64,000 bases of DNA, taken from the NCBI GenBank assembly GCA_947685225.1, contig CANTUV010000039.1, positions 30,186,001 to 30,250,000 of the forward strand, written 5' to 3'. Below the pieces are notes generated by a model. The model saw only the letters and a list, made by a program, of their open reading frames with translations, searched no databases and was not told where the DNA came from. Positions within the stretch are counted from its first letter, which is position 1, and each line of letters begins with the position of its first letter. Shown here piece after piece: positions 54,473 to 64,000 of the stretch. The position numbers and the translations under genes are program-made. This DNA is from Garcia nutans. Lineage: Eukaryota; Streptophyta; Magnoliopsida; Malpighiales; Euphorbiaceae.

Positions 54473-56832
54473 AATAATACTTTGATAGTTGTATGTCTAA
54501 CTACCGGTGAAAACACTTTGTTGTAGCCAATCCCATTCTTCTGTGAGTATCTCTTTGCAGCTAACCATGTCTTGTATCTTATATCTTTTTTCTCTGAAGC
54601 TCCTTCCTTCTTCTTATAGACCCACGTGCATCCGACTGGCTTCTTTTCCTTAGGAAGTTTTGTTACCTCTCAAGTTTGATTCTTATGCAGTGACTCAATT
54701 TCTTCAACCATAGCTTCTAACCATCTTTCCTTTTCTGGAATTGACACTGCTTCTTGAAAAGAACTTGGTTATCCTTCACTTGTTAGTAAGCAAAGGAAGT
54801 TGAATCTTCATCTTCATAATATCTAGCTGAAGCTCTAATAATGTGTCTAGGTCTATCTATACCAATACCATGCTATGTTGATGATGTTGCACATTTGTAC
54901 TCTCAAAATCATCATCCTTGCTTTCAGATTCAACTACTGGTTGAATAGATTTCAAAGAATTATCCAACCTAAGCTCCATATCTACCTTGGAGGTTGATCC
55001 TACAGCTTCTTAAGATGATTCCTGCTTGTTTACTATAACTCGCTTATCAAAGACTATGTCTCTACTAACTATCACCTTCTTCGCCTTAGGATCCCAAAGT
55101 TTATATCCTTTTACCCCTTTTCCATATTTGACAAAGATGCATTTTCTTAACTTTGAATCTAGTTTTGATCTTTCATCACCGGGGATAAATGCATAGGCTG
55201 GACATCTAAGCCTGATAAGTGAACTTTCCCTATAACTTACTTGAAGGTGACTTGTTTATGATGAAGTAAGCAACATTCACTGCTTCTACCCAAGACTGTT
55301 TAGGTAACCCTGCTTGTAATCTCATTGCTCAGGCTCTTTCTAATAGTGTCCTAGTCATCCTTTTTGCTACTCTGTTCTGCTGAGGTGTCTTAGGAATTGT
55401 AAAGTGTCACTCAATCCCATCTTTCTTGCAAAAATGTATAAACTCTTTAGATGTGTATTCACCTCCATTGTCAGACCTTAAACACTTTATGCTTTTTCTT
55501 TTATTTTTCTTAATATTAGCTTTCTACTCCTTGAACCCTGAGAATACTTCACCTTTCTCCTTCATGAAATACACCTAAATTTTTCTGGAGAAGTCATCAA
55601 TGAATGTTACTAAACACCTGTCTCCAACTTTTGCAGCAACTTGTGTTAGATCCCAAACATCTAAGTGAACATACTCCAATACTTTCTTGCTTTTTCTGTG
55701 AATAAGTTTTGAAGTGAACTCTATTTTGTTTTTTATAGACATAAAATTCACATAATCCAACTTCACACCTTGTTGTCCCATTCAACAGTTTCCTTTTATG
55801 AAGTTCTTGCAAATCTTGTTCACTTACATGTCCTAATCGTATATTTCAGAGCTTTGATACATCCAAACTATCTTCTATTTATGAACATGCAGAATTTTCA
55901 TTCACAATTGTATTGCCTTCTAGCATGTACAAATTGTTTACTATCCACTTCCACTTCATCACAGTCATAGCCTCTATAGATACCTTAAGAACTCCACTAT
56001 CTGAAGCTGCTAAAAATCCACTTAATTTCTTCTCTAATAGGCCTAAAGAAATCAGATTCTTCTTCAATTTAGGAGCGTGTTTGACATTCTCCAGTGTTAT
56101 GATTATGCCATCAAATATTTGTATTCTAATAATTCCAATCCCTACTGCCTTGCAAGTATAATTGTCACCTAAGGTTACATTGCTAGCATCACACGCTTGT
56201 AATTGTGGAACCAATCTTTGTGAGAAATATAATGTGATGAGCATGCTGAATCTAAAGTCCATGTATCTAATTTTAAATCATTGCTTATCCTCTTTTGAAG
56301 TATCAGGAGCTACACTAGTTGAACTTGAAGATGCTTCTTTCTTTTCAGCTCCCTGATTCTTTAATAATGGACAATCTTTCTTCCAATGACCTTTCTGACT
56401 AAACTTGAAACATTCTTCCTTTGACACTATTGACTTTGACTTTTCTCTTAATTTCTCTCTTTTCTGCTCCTTATTCCTTCCACTACCCCTTCTATGTTCT
56501 GAACTGACTAATGAACCCTCAGCTTATGAATTTCCCATCTTCAACTTTTGCATTGAAATATGAGACCTTAGAGCTATCACAACTTCCTTATAGTTTAGCG
56601 TCTCATTCCCATACAACAATATCATATTGAATTGATTCAAAGATAGTGCTAATGAACATAAGAGCATCAATGCCTTGTCCTCGCCATCCAATTTAATGTT
56701 CACAAGTAATAAATCACTATCCATTTGATTGAACTGGGCTATATGATTTCTTAGGTCTCCACCTTCTTCCATTCTAAATTATAATAGATTACGCTTCATA
56801 AATAATTTATTGGTGATGTTCTTGGACATGAA
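54473..56832 (-). pseudogene. Copia gag, protease, integrase and RT start (Tork/Tnt1 relic, 5' half)
   Basis: On the minus strand, from the right: Gag (NKLFMKRNLL, then LRNHIAQFNQMDSDLL, 56790-56650) and a knuckle CFKFSQKGHWKKDC (near 56400) in which the second cysteine is F. A protease segment (LDFRFSMLI, then LEKKLSGF, 56260-55900) lacks a clean DSG. The integrase has VHLDVWDLTQVAAKVGDR and TFIDDFSRKIW (near 55600-55670). The RT start reads VGCTWVYKKK and YNKVFSPVVR near 54500-54640. Many stops. The domain order gag-PR-INT-RT confirms Ty1/copia, and the style is that of Tnt1/Tork. Confidence 0.8.
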
Positions 56833-57797
56833 TGTTGCGCTCGAATTAACTCTACCACAAAGCGTCACTCGCAAGTATACGAGGTAGCTGTAGCAAAGGT
56901 GATCGCCCCAAGGTCATCTCACAAGGAAGCTAAAGTGGCTAATTGATTATCAGATTATGAATAACAAATAAAGAAGAAAATTTAAATTGTTAACTAATGA
57001 AGAAGATTGATTGAAGTTTAAAACGAATAAAAGTAAATTAAGCTGATGTTTTGATTTCACTTGATAGAAAGGTCTAGGGTTTGCACTTCTCTACTACTTA
57101 TATGTATGAACGGTTATTCCTCTTAATTAATTTAATTTCAAAGATTAAATCTCAAACAACTTAATTAATCGAGCCATGGAAATAAGCTCTCTCATTCAAA
57201 CCTTTTTCAACTAATCTTATTATAATTGAAATAATCTTTTTAATAGGTTATATCTCTAATTCACCTAAGTCCTTAATTGAATTGTTCCAGTATTAGACTT
57301 CATCTCTCAATCCATCATCTAATACCTAAAACACATAATTGGTGGCTAATCAATTATATATTAACAATATTCCATTCAATCAAGGCTAAAGAAATTATTA
57401 GCTAAGAGAATAACCAATTCATACAATCATAGCAGATCCATACAAACCCTAGACTAGATCAAATTAGTTCATAATGCAATCAAACATACTCATCTCATTA
57501 ATATTCAAAGAAATCAAATCAGACATGATAATATCCATAAATACAATTTCAATGAAAATAAAGAGATTAAGTTCGAGAACAAAACCAAGTTACAAATTCC
57601 TTGAAGCTTCTGAAGAATCTCTTGTTCAAATCTTGCAAGAAGGACGTATCAATGGCTAGAACAATCTAATCTAAGCTAGATAAAACAAAGTGTAATAAAA
57701 AATCAAAGAAAAACTAAGTTATCAAAACCCTAATCTCTTTGACGGCTCAATCTGCTCTCAAAATCGTCAACCCTCCTCCAAACCCTAGCTTCTTTTT

Positions 57798-57808
57798 CCT
57801 TTTATATG
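57798..57808 (-). promoter_or_regulatory. TATA box of the Athila LTR
   Basis: CATATAAAAGG on the minus strand, about 40 bp after the palindrome array. Confidence 0.65.
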
Positions 57809-57844
57809 AATCGTCCGCTTTAAAAATTCTCTTTGGTTCATGAG

Positions 57845-58262
57845 AGACACGGCCAAGTTGGAGGTGACTTGGCCGTGTGGGTGGTCTTTGGAGGGACACG
57901 GCCAGTGACTTGGCCGTGTCCCTTGCGTGTGTTCACTTATGCTTGCTTTTTCTTCTTTTCTTCTTTGGTTGAGTGACACGACCATGTTAGAGGTGACTTG
58001 GCCGTGTTGGAGCTTTTTGGAGGGACACGGCCAGTGACTTGGCCGTGTCCCTTGCCTGTGTCTGCTTCTGTGAGAATTGATCTTCTTTGCCTTGGATGCA
58101 AGTGAGACACGGCCAGGTTGGATCAACTTGGCCGTGTCTGGGCTTCTTTGGAGGGACACGGCCAGTGACTTGGCCGTGTCTCTTGCTTGTGTCTTCTACT
58201 GTGACTTGCTCTTCCTCTTTAGCTTGGTATCGGACACGGCCAATGACTTGGCCGTGTCCTCT
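57845..58262. repeat. GACACGGCC/GGCCGTGTC array in Athila U3
   Basis: Seven GGCCGTGT and six exact ACACGGCC words (plus one degenerate) arranged as three and a half tandem modules of about 130 bp. Each contains GGAGGGACACGGCCAGTGAC and ends near CTTCTGTG or a similar word. Confidence 0.9.
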
Positions 58263-58554
58263 GCCTGTGTCAGCTACTGCCCCTTTTCTCCTTCAATTTG
58301 CTTCCTTGCCTTTTTTAACCTAACACAAAACTCAAAACAAACTTTAAACAAGAAGTAAATAGACAATAACCAATAAAACATAAACACAATACTAAAAACT
58401 AGATCAAAAACGACATAAACACTAAAATAAACTAAAACTACCAAAATTAATGAAAATACTAAACAAACCGATTAAAACTAACAAAATACCTAAATAAAAC
58501 AATAATTATCATAATAAACAAGACACAAATCTATAACAAAAAACTAATAAAACA

Positions 58555-58572
58555 ACTACCCCACACTTAAAA
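58555..58572 (-). other. Polypurine tract of Athila
   Basis: On the minus strand TTTTAAGTGTGGGGTAGT directly before the LTR. Two further copies of AAGTGTGGGG lie at 59334-59346 and 59903-59916. Confidence 0.8.
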
Positions 58573-60240
58573 CTTTGCTTGTCCTTAAGCAAATTCACAT
58601 GGCATAAATTAAAAACTCAAACAACCTTAACTATAATTCCAGCATATAAGATTAAATCCTTTAAGACACAACATAAATAATTTGCAATTTACTTCAATCA
58701 AGGATTTTCTTAACTCATTCATTAATCCAGACATACAAATCTTATCTCTCATCTAAGTGTTTCACTCGATTTCAAAGGTTAATCACTCAAACCACTCATG
58801 ACTGCATACTGCCATAAACTTGCTTAATTATCCAATCTCCCTCACTGATTTTCTCAAGAAATAATCTGAAGGTCTTTCATTTGGATGTAATGGGGCTAAG
58901 GTAAAGGTGTGAGAAAAGACATTTAAGCTGGAGCATCAAGAAATGGAGTATCTAAATTAGACAATACTCTTGCTAAGAAATTCATAACTCCCTCAAATGG
59001 CATACTCACAATCCATTAATACTTCACATACTTGCATACTTCAAGAAAAATAACGAATCAACATTCTTCCAATGCTAGAAAATATATGGACTTTGTATAT
59101 ATATATCTCCCTTTTTTTATTTTCACTTTTTATTTTTTTTATCATTTTTTTAATATATATATATATATACAAAGTATAAACTTGCATGGAACATCTAGCT
59201 TAAAATGTAGAGGAAAAGAATAATCAACTCTTAATCCAATATAATGTGCAAAGTATGCATTTCAACCCCAAATAGCAATACCATTATTATTATTATTTTT
59301 TATTATTTTTTTTATTTTATTATTTTTTTTCTTACCCCACACTTTGAAATAAACCATCCTATTATCATATCATAACACTCCATTCCTTAATGCAGGTATG
59401 ATGATAATAAGAACATGTTAAGTTGAGAATTGTGTTGATCAAACAAGAAAAGGTCAAAAGCTTAACTTGGCTCACTAAAGAATTAAATATTAAGGGAGGT
59501 CTTTTTAAGTTAAAGGGCTAACCTACTTTGCCTTCATCATTTTAAAACTTGAGATTAAATCATAATATGAGTTCAATTAGTATGCAAAAGCAAGTTCTAG
59601 AGATGCAACATCATGAAGGTGCACACTTAAGAAAAGAAAATCAATTGAAAATAACATCAAATTATGAGGCTCAAAACTCACACAGGTGGGTTCACAAAGA
59701 TTTATATGTCATGAATTGCAGAATGTGAAATTTGATCCTAAATGAATTCAAATGCTCATTTCTATGCTGATACTAAAGTCTCAACTATAATGCTAAAATC
59801 ACAGAAAAGATCAATAAGATTTCAACAATTATGCCATGCACAACAAACATAATAAGCAAAACAAGACAAACAAAACAAAAATTAAAGGAAAGCTTAAAGA
59901 GTACCCCCCACACTTAAAATTTACATTGTCCTCAATGGAAAACAAGAATAATAAATAAAAAGAGTTAAAGGACAACCTGTCTTCCATCGTACCTGGTAAG
60001 GCAAAACCCTAGCTTTCCATCACAAACACAAAAGTTCAAAAACAAAAGTACAATATATAAAAATAAAATATCCAAATATAAAACGTTAACATGAAAACAA
60101 AAATAAAAAATAATAACAAAAAGACACTAAACATAATAAAGCAAGGAACTCAAAATCTATGGAAAAGGCGGGTGTGAAGATGATGCAGCCGAGGGATGGA
60201 GACTCAAGATCTTCGCAATGTTGCTATTAATCTGTTCCAA
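58573..60240 (-). other. Athila 3' internal region
   Basis: About 1.7 kb of AT-rich DNA between the third ORF and the LTR, without recognisable proteins. It contains two extra polypurine-tract-like motifs and a (TA)n patch near 59155. Confidence 0.75.
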
Positions 60241-61278
60241 CTACTGCAAGACCTCAGCATGGTTACGGTCCACCCTGCTATCCAGTCGATCCACTTTGCC
60301 CTCCAGGGCCTCAATCCTCAGAAGTACCTCTTGACTTTTCGAAATCGGAGCATCCTCATTTAGGTCAAGAGAATCTGATTCGGACTCCTCTTGGACCCGT
60401 GCTCTCTTCTGCCTATCCCCCGGTGCTTTAGGCTCATCTGAAGGCATCACATAAGTCCCTCTCCTATGCACCACCATGTGCATCTTCTCAAGTGTAGCTA
60501 AATCCAAAGAGTCATTACCCGAAATTCTAGCCATGCGACTAGTACTCGAGTCAAAATCCTCAATAAGGGCTACTGCTAATGTGGTAATCAACCCTCCAAC
60601 ACAAATTGCCCCCTTCCTTTTATTAGCCACAATATCAAAAATATCGGCTAACCAATAGCCGGCACTAACATGCATTGCATTCAAAGCACAATCCAGGAAA
60701 AATAGTTCACTCAATTCAACCACACCCGGGCTCTCCTTCCGAGCAAAGAATCCGCAAGACATAAACCTATGCAAGTACCTCAAAGCGGAATTTCTTAATT
60801 TAGATGCTTTGGCTGATTTGGCCACATAAGTACCCGAGCCTAAAGCTCCCCAAGCAAATTGTTGTTTAAATTCTTTGGGTACCGACCTTTCCCCATGCTG
60901 ATGAAAACCATATATATCATTTAAATGGTCAATATTAAGCACAAATGATTTACCCAGCAATTTAAACATCATTCTAGTGTAGATTTTCTTATCATCTCTT
61001 TCAACCTTGAGAGATGTCAAAAATTCTAAAGTAAGCTCTTCAAACTGCAAAGGTCTCAAGGAGACTAGAGTCTCCCACCCAAGAAATTGCACATATCGAT
61101 CAAAATTAGTCCTAATTTGCAGGGCATCAAGAGATTCATCATTAACATACCTTGTCGGGAAAAAACCCCGAGCCAAAAGACTTGCTATCTTCAAAGATAA
61201 AGTTGATGAAGAGGAAGAAGCTCCTTCAGTTGTAGGCTTCTTCGTCTTGCGGTGTGAAACAATCTTTGTTCTTGGCAT
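60241..61278 (-). CDS. Athila third ORF (345 aa), ATHILA ORF-1-like
   Basis: An intact minus-strand ORF in the env-like position after integrase. The frame is open from 61317, but the ATG at 61278 (MPRTKIVSHRKTKK) is preferred: it follows an acceptor-like TTTTTCAG by ten bases and starts the basic region. A serine stretch and LGW at residues 66-68 precede EFLTSLKVE at 85-93. A conserved-looking middle (VGGLITTLAVALIEDFDSS near 230-250) and an acidic, coiled-coil-like C terminus (LEGKVDRLDSRVDRN) follow. No signal peptide or membrane span. Its family is known in Athila elements but its function is not. Spacing and motifs parallel the SIRE ORF at 29712-31109. Confidence 0.8.
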   Translation of the reverse strand: MPRTKIVSHRKTKKPTTEGASSSSSTLSLKIASLLARGFFPTRYVNDESLDALQIRTNFDRYVQFLGWETLVSLRPLQFEELTLEFLTSLKVERDDKKIYTRMMFKLLGKSFVLNIDHLNDIYGFHQHGERSVPKEFKQQFAWGALGSGTYVAKSAKASKLRNSALRYLHRFMSCGFFARKESPGVVELSELFFLDCALNAMHVSAGYWLADIFDIVANKRKGAICVGGLITTLAVALIEDFDSSTSRMARISGNDSLDLATLEKMHMVVHRRGTYVMPSDEPKAPGDRQKRARVQEESESDSLDLNEDAPISKSQEVLLRIEALEGKVDRLDSRVDRNHAEVLQ

Positions 61279-61280
61279 CT

Positions 61281-62132
61281 CTAGAAATCTGAAAAATTCA
61301 AACCAAAACTTGATCAAATCAAAATTTTATGAGAAAAGAAGAAGTTTTAATGGATTATTTCTAGTTTTGGTGAAGAGATTTGAGGATTAAAGGAAGATTT
61401 GGAGCTTGGAATAAAAAAGAATGGAGTTTGCGAGAGAGAGAGCGAGAGAGCGAGAGAGATGAAGAAACAGGAAATTAGGGATTTAATGGAACATCTGTAC
61501 AAAAATCGTGGCTTTTTAAAGTGAAAAAGTGGGAGACACGGCCAAGTTGTAGGCAACACGGCCGTGTCATGTATGTGAAAGTGAAGAGACACGGCTAAGT
61601 CTATATGACAAGGCTGTGTCTGATGCCCTTGGAGGGACACGACTAGTGACTTGGCCTTGTCCCATGGGTGTGTCCTCTTCTGTACAAAAATTTGCAAAAA
61701 TCGAAAGAAAATTGAGTTGCTGGTGAAGCTTGGCCGTGTCCAAGTGACACGGCCAAGGGACACGGCCAAGTCCTTTGGCCGTGTCACTCATTGTGACTAA
61801 GTGCACATAAAAAAAATTTAGGCTTGGCCGTGTCCAAGTGACACGGCCAAGGGACACGACCAAGTCCTTTGGCCGTGTCTCCTTCTGCCATTTTCAACTC
61901 TCTTTTTTTTCTCTCTTTTTTTTAATTCTTAAAGATTTTGCAAATTCTTCTTTAAACCACCCTGAAACACAAAATAAAAACCGATCAAAGCACCATTCCA
62001 TTTATTTAAACTGAACAAAAAATCAAAACTTGCTAAATTTAAAATTACAACTATGAAAAATAAATGCAAACCGATGGGTTACCTCCCATTTAGCGCTTCT
62101 TTAATGTCATAAAGCTGGACATCATGCAAGGC
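61281..62132 (-). promoter_or_regulatory. Spacer before the Athila third ORF with copies of the LTR array
   Basis: Bases 61533-61885 hold repeated ACACGGCC/GGCCGTGT words. One stretch (61629-61683: TTGGAGGGACACG, GTGACTTGGCC, TGTCC, CTTCTGT) follows the 130-bp LTR module base for base over most of 55 positions. Two copies of a 60-bp block lie about 94 bp apart (61728 and 61822). On the minus strand a TATA-like CTTTAAAAAG (61512-61521) and a CT-rich tract (61433-61465) come next, as in a plant promoter and leader. Internal promoter activity is inferred. Confidence 0.6.
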
Positions 62133-63175
62133 CTATGGATCATGGATCAAAGTGCTGTCAATGATCCTCACTTCTTGAAATCCTTCATTGTATGGCTTAA
62201 CTCTCTGTCCATACACTTTAAAAGTCTCACTTGTTCGAGAGTTAAGTAATTCAATGGCACCAGAAGGATACACCTGAGTTATCTCGAAAGGACCACTCCA
62301 TCGAGACTTGAGTTTACCTGGAAAAAGACAGAGTCGAGAGTTAAAAAGTAAAACTTTCATACTTGGACTCAATGTCCTTCGCACTATAATTCTGTCATGA
62401 AGTGCTTTAGTGTGATCCTTGTAAATTCTCGAGCTCTCATAAGCCTCATTCCTCAGCTCATCTAACTCTGAAATTTGCAGAAATCGTTCTCTCTTCGCTT
62501 TGTCCAAGTCCAAATTCAGAGTCTTGATTGCCCAATACGCTCTGTGCTCCAACTCCACTGGTAAGTGATAGGCTTTTCCAAACACCAATCGGTATGGACT
62601 CATACCAAGAGGAGTCTTGAAAGCAGTCCGATATGCCCATAGTGCATCATGCAATCTATTTGCCCAATCCTTCCTTGATGTGTTGACTGTTTTCTCCAGA
62701 ATTCCTTTTAGCTGCTTGTTTGATGTTTCAACTTGCCCAGAAGTCTGTGGATGGTATGGGGTTGCCACCTTGTGCTTCACACCAGACTTGTGCATTAACT
62801 TCTCAAAAAGCCTATTGCAAAAATGACTTCCCCCATCGCTGACTATCACTCTTGGTGTGCCAAATCTGCTAAGAATGTTTTCCTTCACAAATTTAACAAC
62901 CACATTAGCATCATTAGTACGGGTGGGGATTGCCTCCACCCATTTGGAAACATAATCAACAACAACTAAAATATATTCATAACCAAAGGACTTGGGGAAA
63001 GGACCCATGAAGTCTATTCCCCACACATCAAACAGTTCAACAACAATATATGATTGAAGGGGCATTTCATTCCTCCTCCCAATGTTACCTACTCTTTGGC
63101 AACGATCACAGTGCTTACAATACTCTTGAGCATCTTTAAATAAGGTAGGCCAGTAAAACCACTTTGAAGCACCTT
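62133..63175 (-). pseudogene. Athila integrase, frame-shifted from RNase H
   Basis: On the minus strand the integrase core is open from 63065 to 62133: D in WGIDFMGPFPKSFG, D in VIVSDGGSHF near 62845, E in SGQVETSNKQLKGIL near 62710, then the C-terminal SRWSGPFEITQVYPSGAIEL. The zinc-binding part (CKHCDRCQRVG near 63100) is in this frame, but its HHCC start is in the RNase H frame. One missing T near 63157 (GGTTTTACTGG) separates them. The core itself is complete. Confidence 0.85.
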
Positions 63176-63997
63176 TTCTACAGTCTTTCTTCCTCCAAAA
63201 TGACCCCCACAGTGAAGATCATGACAAAATTGAAGAACACTTAGTTGTTCTTCCTCAGATACACACCTACGAACTATCTCATCTTTGCAAATCCGGAATA
63301 GATAAGGTTCATCCCAAAAATAAAACTTACTCAAGTGTAAAAACCTTTTCTTTTCCTGAAATGACATGTTAGTACGCAAAATACCACAAGCAAGATAGTT
63401 AGCAATATCTGCAAACCAAGGTGCATCAAATACCACAAAAAGCTGCTCATCTGGAAATGCTTCTAAATTTTTATGAATGCTATCAGATGCAAGATTTTCA
63501 CTAAAGAAGGGTAATCTGGATAAATGATCAGCAACAACATTCTCACTACCCTTAGTATCCTTGATTTGGAAATCAAATTCTTGCAATAACAACACCCATC
63601 TAATTAAGCGTGGTTTAGCATGTTGTTTTGTTAAAAGATATTTAAGAGCTGCATGATCAGAATGCACAATAATTTTCGACCCAATTAAATATGCTCTAAA
63701 CTTATCTAAAGCAAAAACAACAGCTAACATTTCCTTTTCAGTTGTGGTGTAGTTCATTTGTGCACTATTCAGGGTCAAGCTAGCATAATATATTACTCTC
63801 AAGTATTTATCAACCCTTTTCCCAAGAAAAGCTCCTACTGCATGATTAGAGGCATCACACATGATTTCAAAAGGTAAAGACCAAACAGGAGCTACTATTA
63901 CTGGTGCACTAGTCAATTTTTCTTTAAGGGAATTAAAAGCTTGCAGGCATTGTGCTGTAAATTCAAATGGAACATCTTTCCCTAGCAAATGGCACAA
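63089..63997 (-). pseudogene. Athila end of RT, RNase H and start of integrase
   Basis: Minus-strand frame with the end of RT (FNSLKEKLTSAPVIVAP), RNase H (CDASNHAVGAFLG, TTTEKEMLAVVFALDKF, VHSDHAALKYLL, then ENVVADHLSRL) and the integrase HHCC start (DLHCGGHFGGRKT). It runs past the true frame after the 1-base loss near 63157. The 5' part of pol and gag are beyond the right edge. Confidence 0.88.
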
Positions 63998-64000
63998 TGG

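Larger units (their letters stand above)
19021..56832 (-). mobile_element. Tork/Tnt1-type copia relic, outermost host of the right block
   Basis: A minus-strand Ty1/copia element split into two parts by the Tat-like insertion: 19021-20765 (3' LTR, RNase H, end of RT) and 54473-56832 (RT start, integrase, protease, gag). Joined at the ATGCC target duplication, the reading continues from the first RT blocks on the right to the KTIDLYGEAYLYGELEEHF block on the left, which shows that both are one element. Its own gag is cut at 56832 by the Athila insertion, so its 5' LTR lies beyond the window. Many stops: an old copy. Confidence 0.85.
56833..58554 (-). repeat. Athila 3' LTR (about 1722 bp)
   Basis: TGTTGCGCTCG to TAAAACA, with matching TGTT/AACA ends. 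Contains CACTCGCAAGTATACGAGG near the left end, a CGGCC palindrome array (57845-58262) and, downstream of it on the minus strand, the TATA box CATATAAAAGG (57798-57808). The boundaries rest on the end motifs and the purine tract because the other LTR is not in the window. Confidence 0.75.
56833..64000 (-). mobile_element. Athila-type Ty3/gypsy element, 5' part outside window
   Basis: On the minus strand: end of RT, RNase H, integrase, spacer, a third ORF, a long 3' region and the 3' LTR (56833-58554). A third ORF after integrase and no chromodomain are typical of Athila. Inserted in the Tork gag; the 5-bp word ATGAA (56828-56832) is the probable target duplication, with its partner outside. 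Confidence 0.9.

Noticed and set aside
58077..58358. Overlapping frames in the Athila LTR (also 57785-58159 and 61347-61863)
   Set aside because: They translate the ACACGGCC array in several frames and strands; no conserved protein.

Overview
The window is a stack of plant LTR retrotransposons with almost no host genic DNA. The families present (Ty3/gypsy Tekay chromoviruses, a Tat/Ogre-like element and an Athila; Ty1/copia SIRE and Tork/Tnt1), the AT-rich background and one exon resembling plant VPS35 point to a flowering plant, probably a eudicot. The species cannot be read from the sequence. No RNA genes, CRISPR arrays or intact host genes were seen.

Left block (1-14574, + strand). Tekay-1 (1-8159; its 5' end lies outside the window) is inserted in the protease region of an older relative, Tekay-2 (8160-14574). 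Tekay-2 also carries a truncated Tat-type LTR (8484-9496) where its reverse transcriptase core should be. Both gag-pol regions are broken, mainly by C-to-T type nonsense changes.

Spacer (14575-19020). AT-rich DNA with a duplicated segment, one VPS35-like exon on the minus strand and simple repeats.

Right block (19021-64000). Nested insertions: a decayed Tork/Tnt1 copia element on the minus strand (LTR at 19021; gag cut at 56832) was split by a Tat-like gag-only element (20766-54467, target duplication ATGCC on both sides). Inside the Tat-like element lie a SIRE copia element on the + strand (23098-33132, target duplication GGACT), a solo Tekay-type LTR (33273-35999, AGTAA), and a very young non-coding Tekay-derived element on the minus strand (42030-52213, TCGCC) whose two 3336-bp LTRs are collinear without indels. 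An Athila element (56833 to the window end, minus strand) is inserted in the Tork gag.

Main unexplained signals. (1) The copia SIRE element and the gypsy Athila element both carry a related 3' ORF downstream of pol, and in both this ORF is preceded by a spacer with the same GC-rich palindromic array as the element's own LTR U3, then a TATA-like box, as if an LTR promoter module had been copied in front of the third gene. (2) Tekay LTRs share a structured, apparently spliced leader: a two-intron layout, a long inverted repeat capped by small hairpins with repeated loops, and a covarying hairpin next to the primer binding site. (3) ACACGGCC/GGCCGTGT arrays recur in LTRs of unrelated lineages. 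(4) The Tat-like element holds two tandem arrays of about 42-43 bp whose units follow the same twin-hairpin design.
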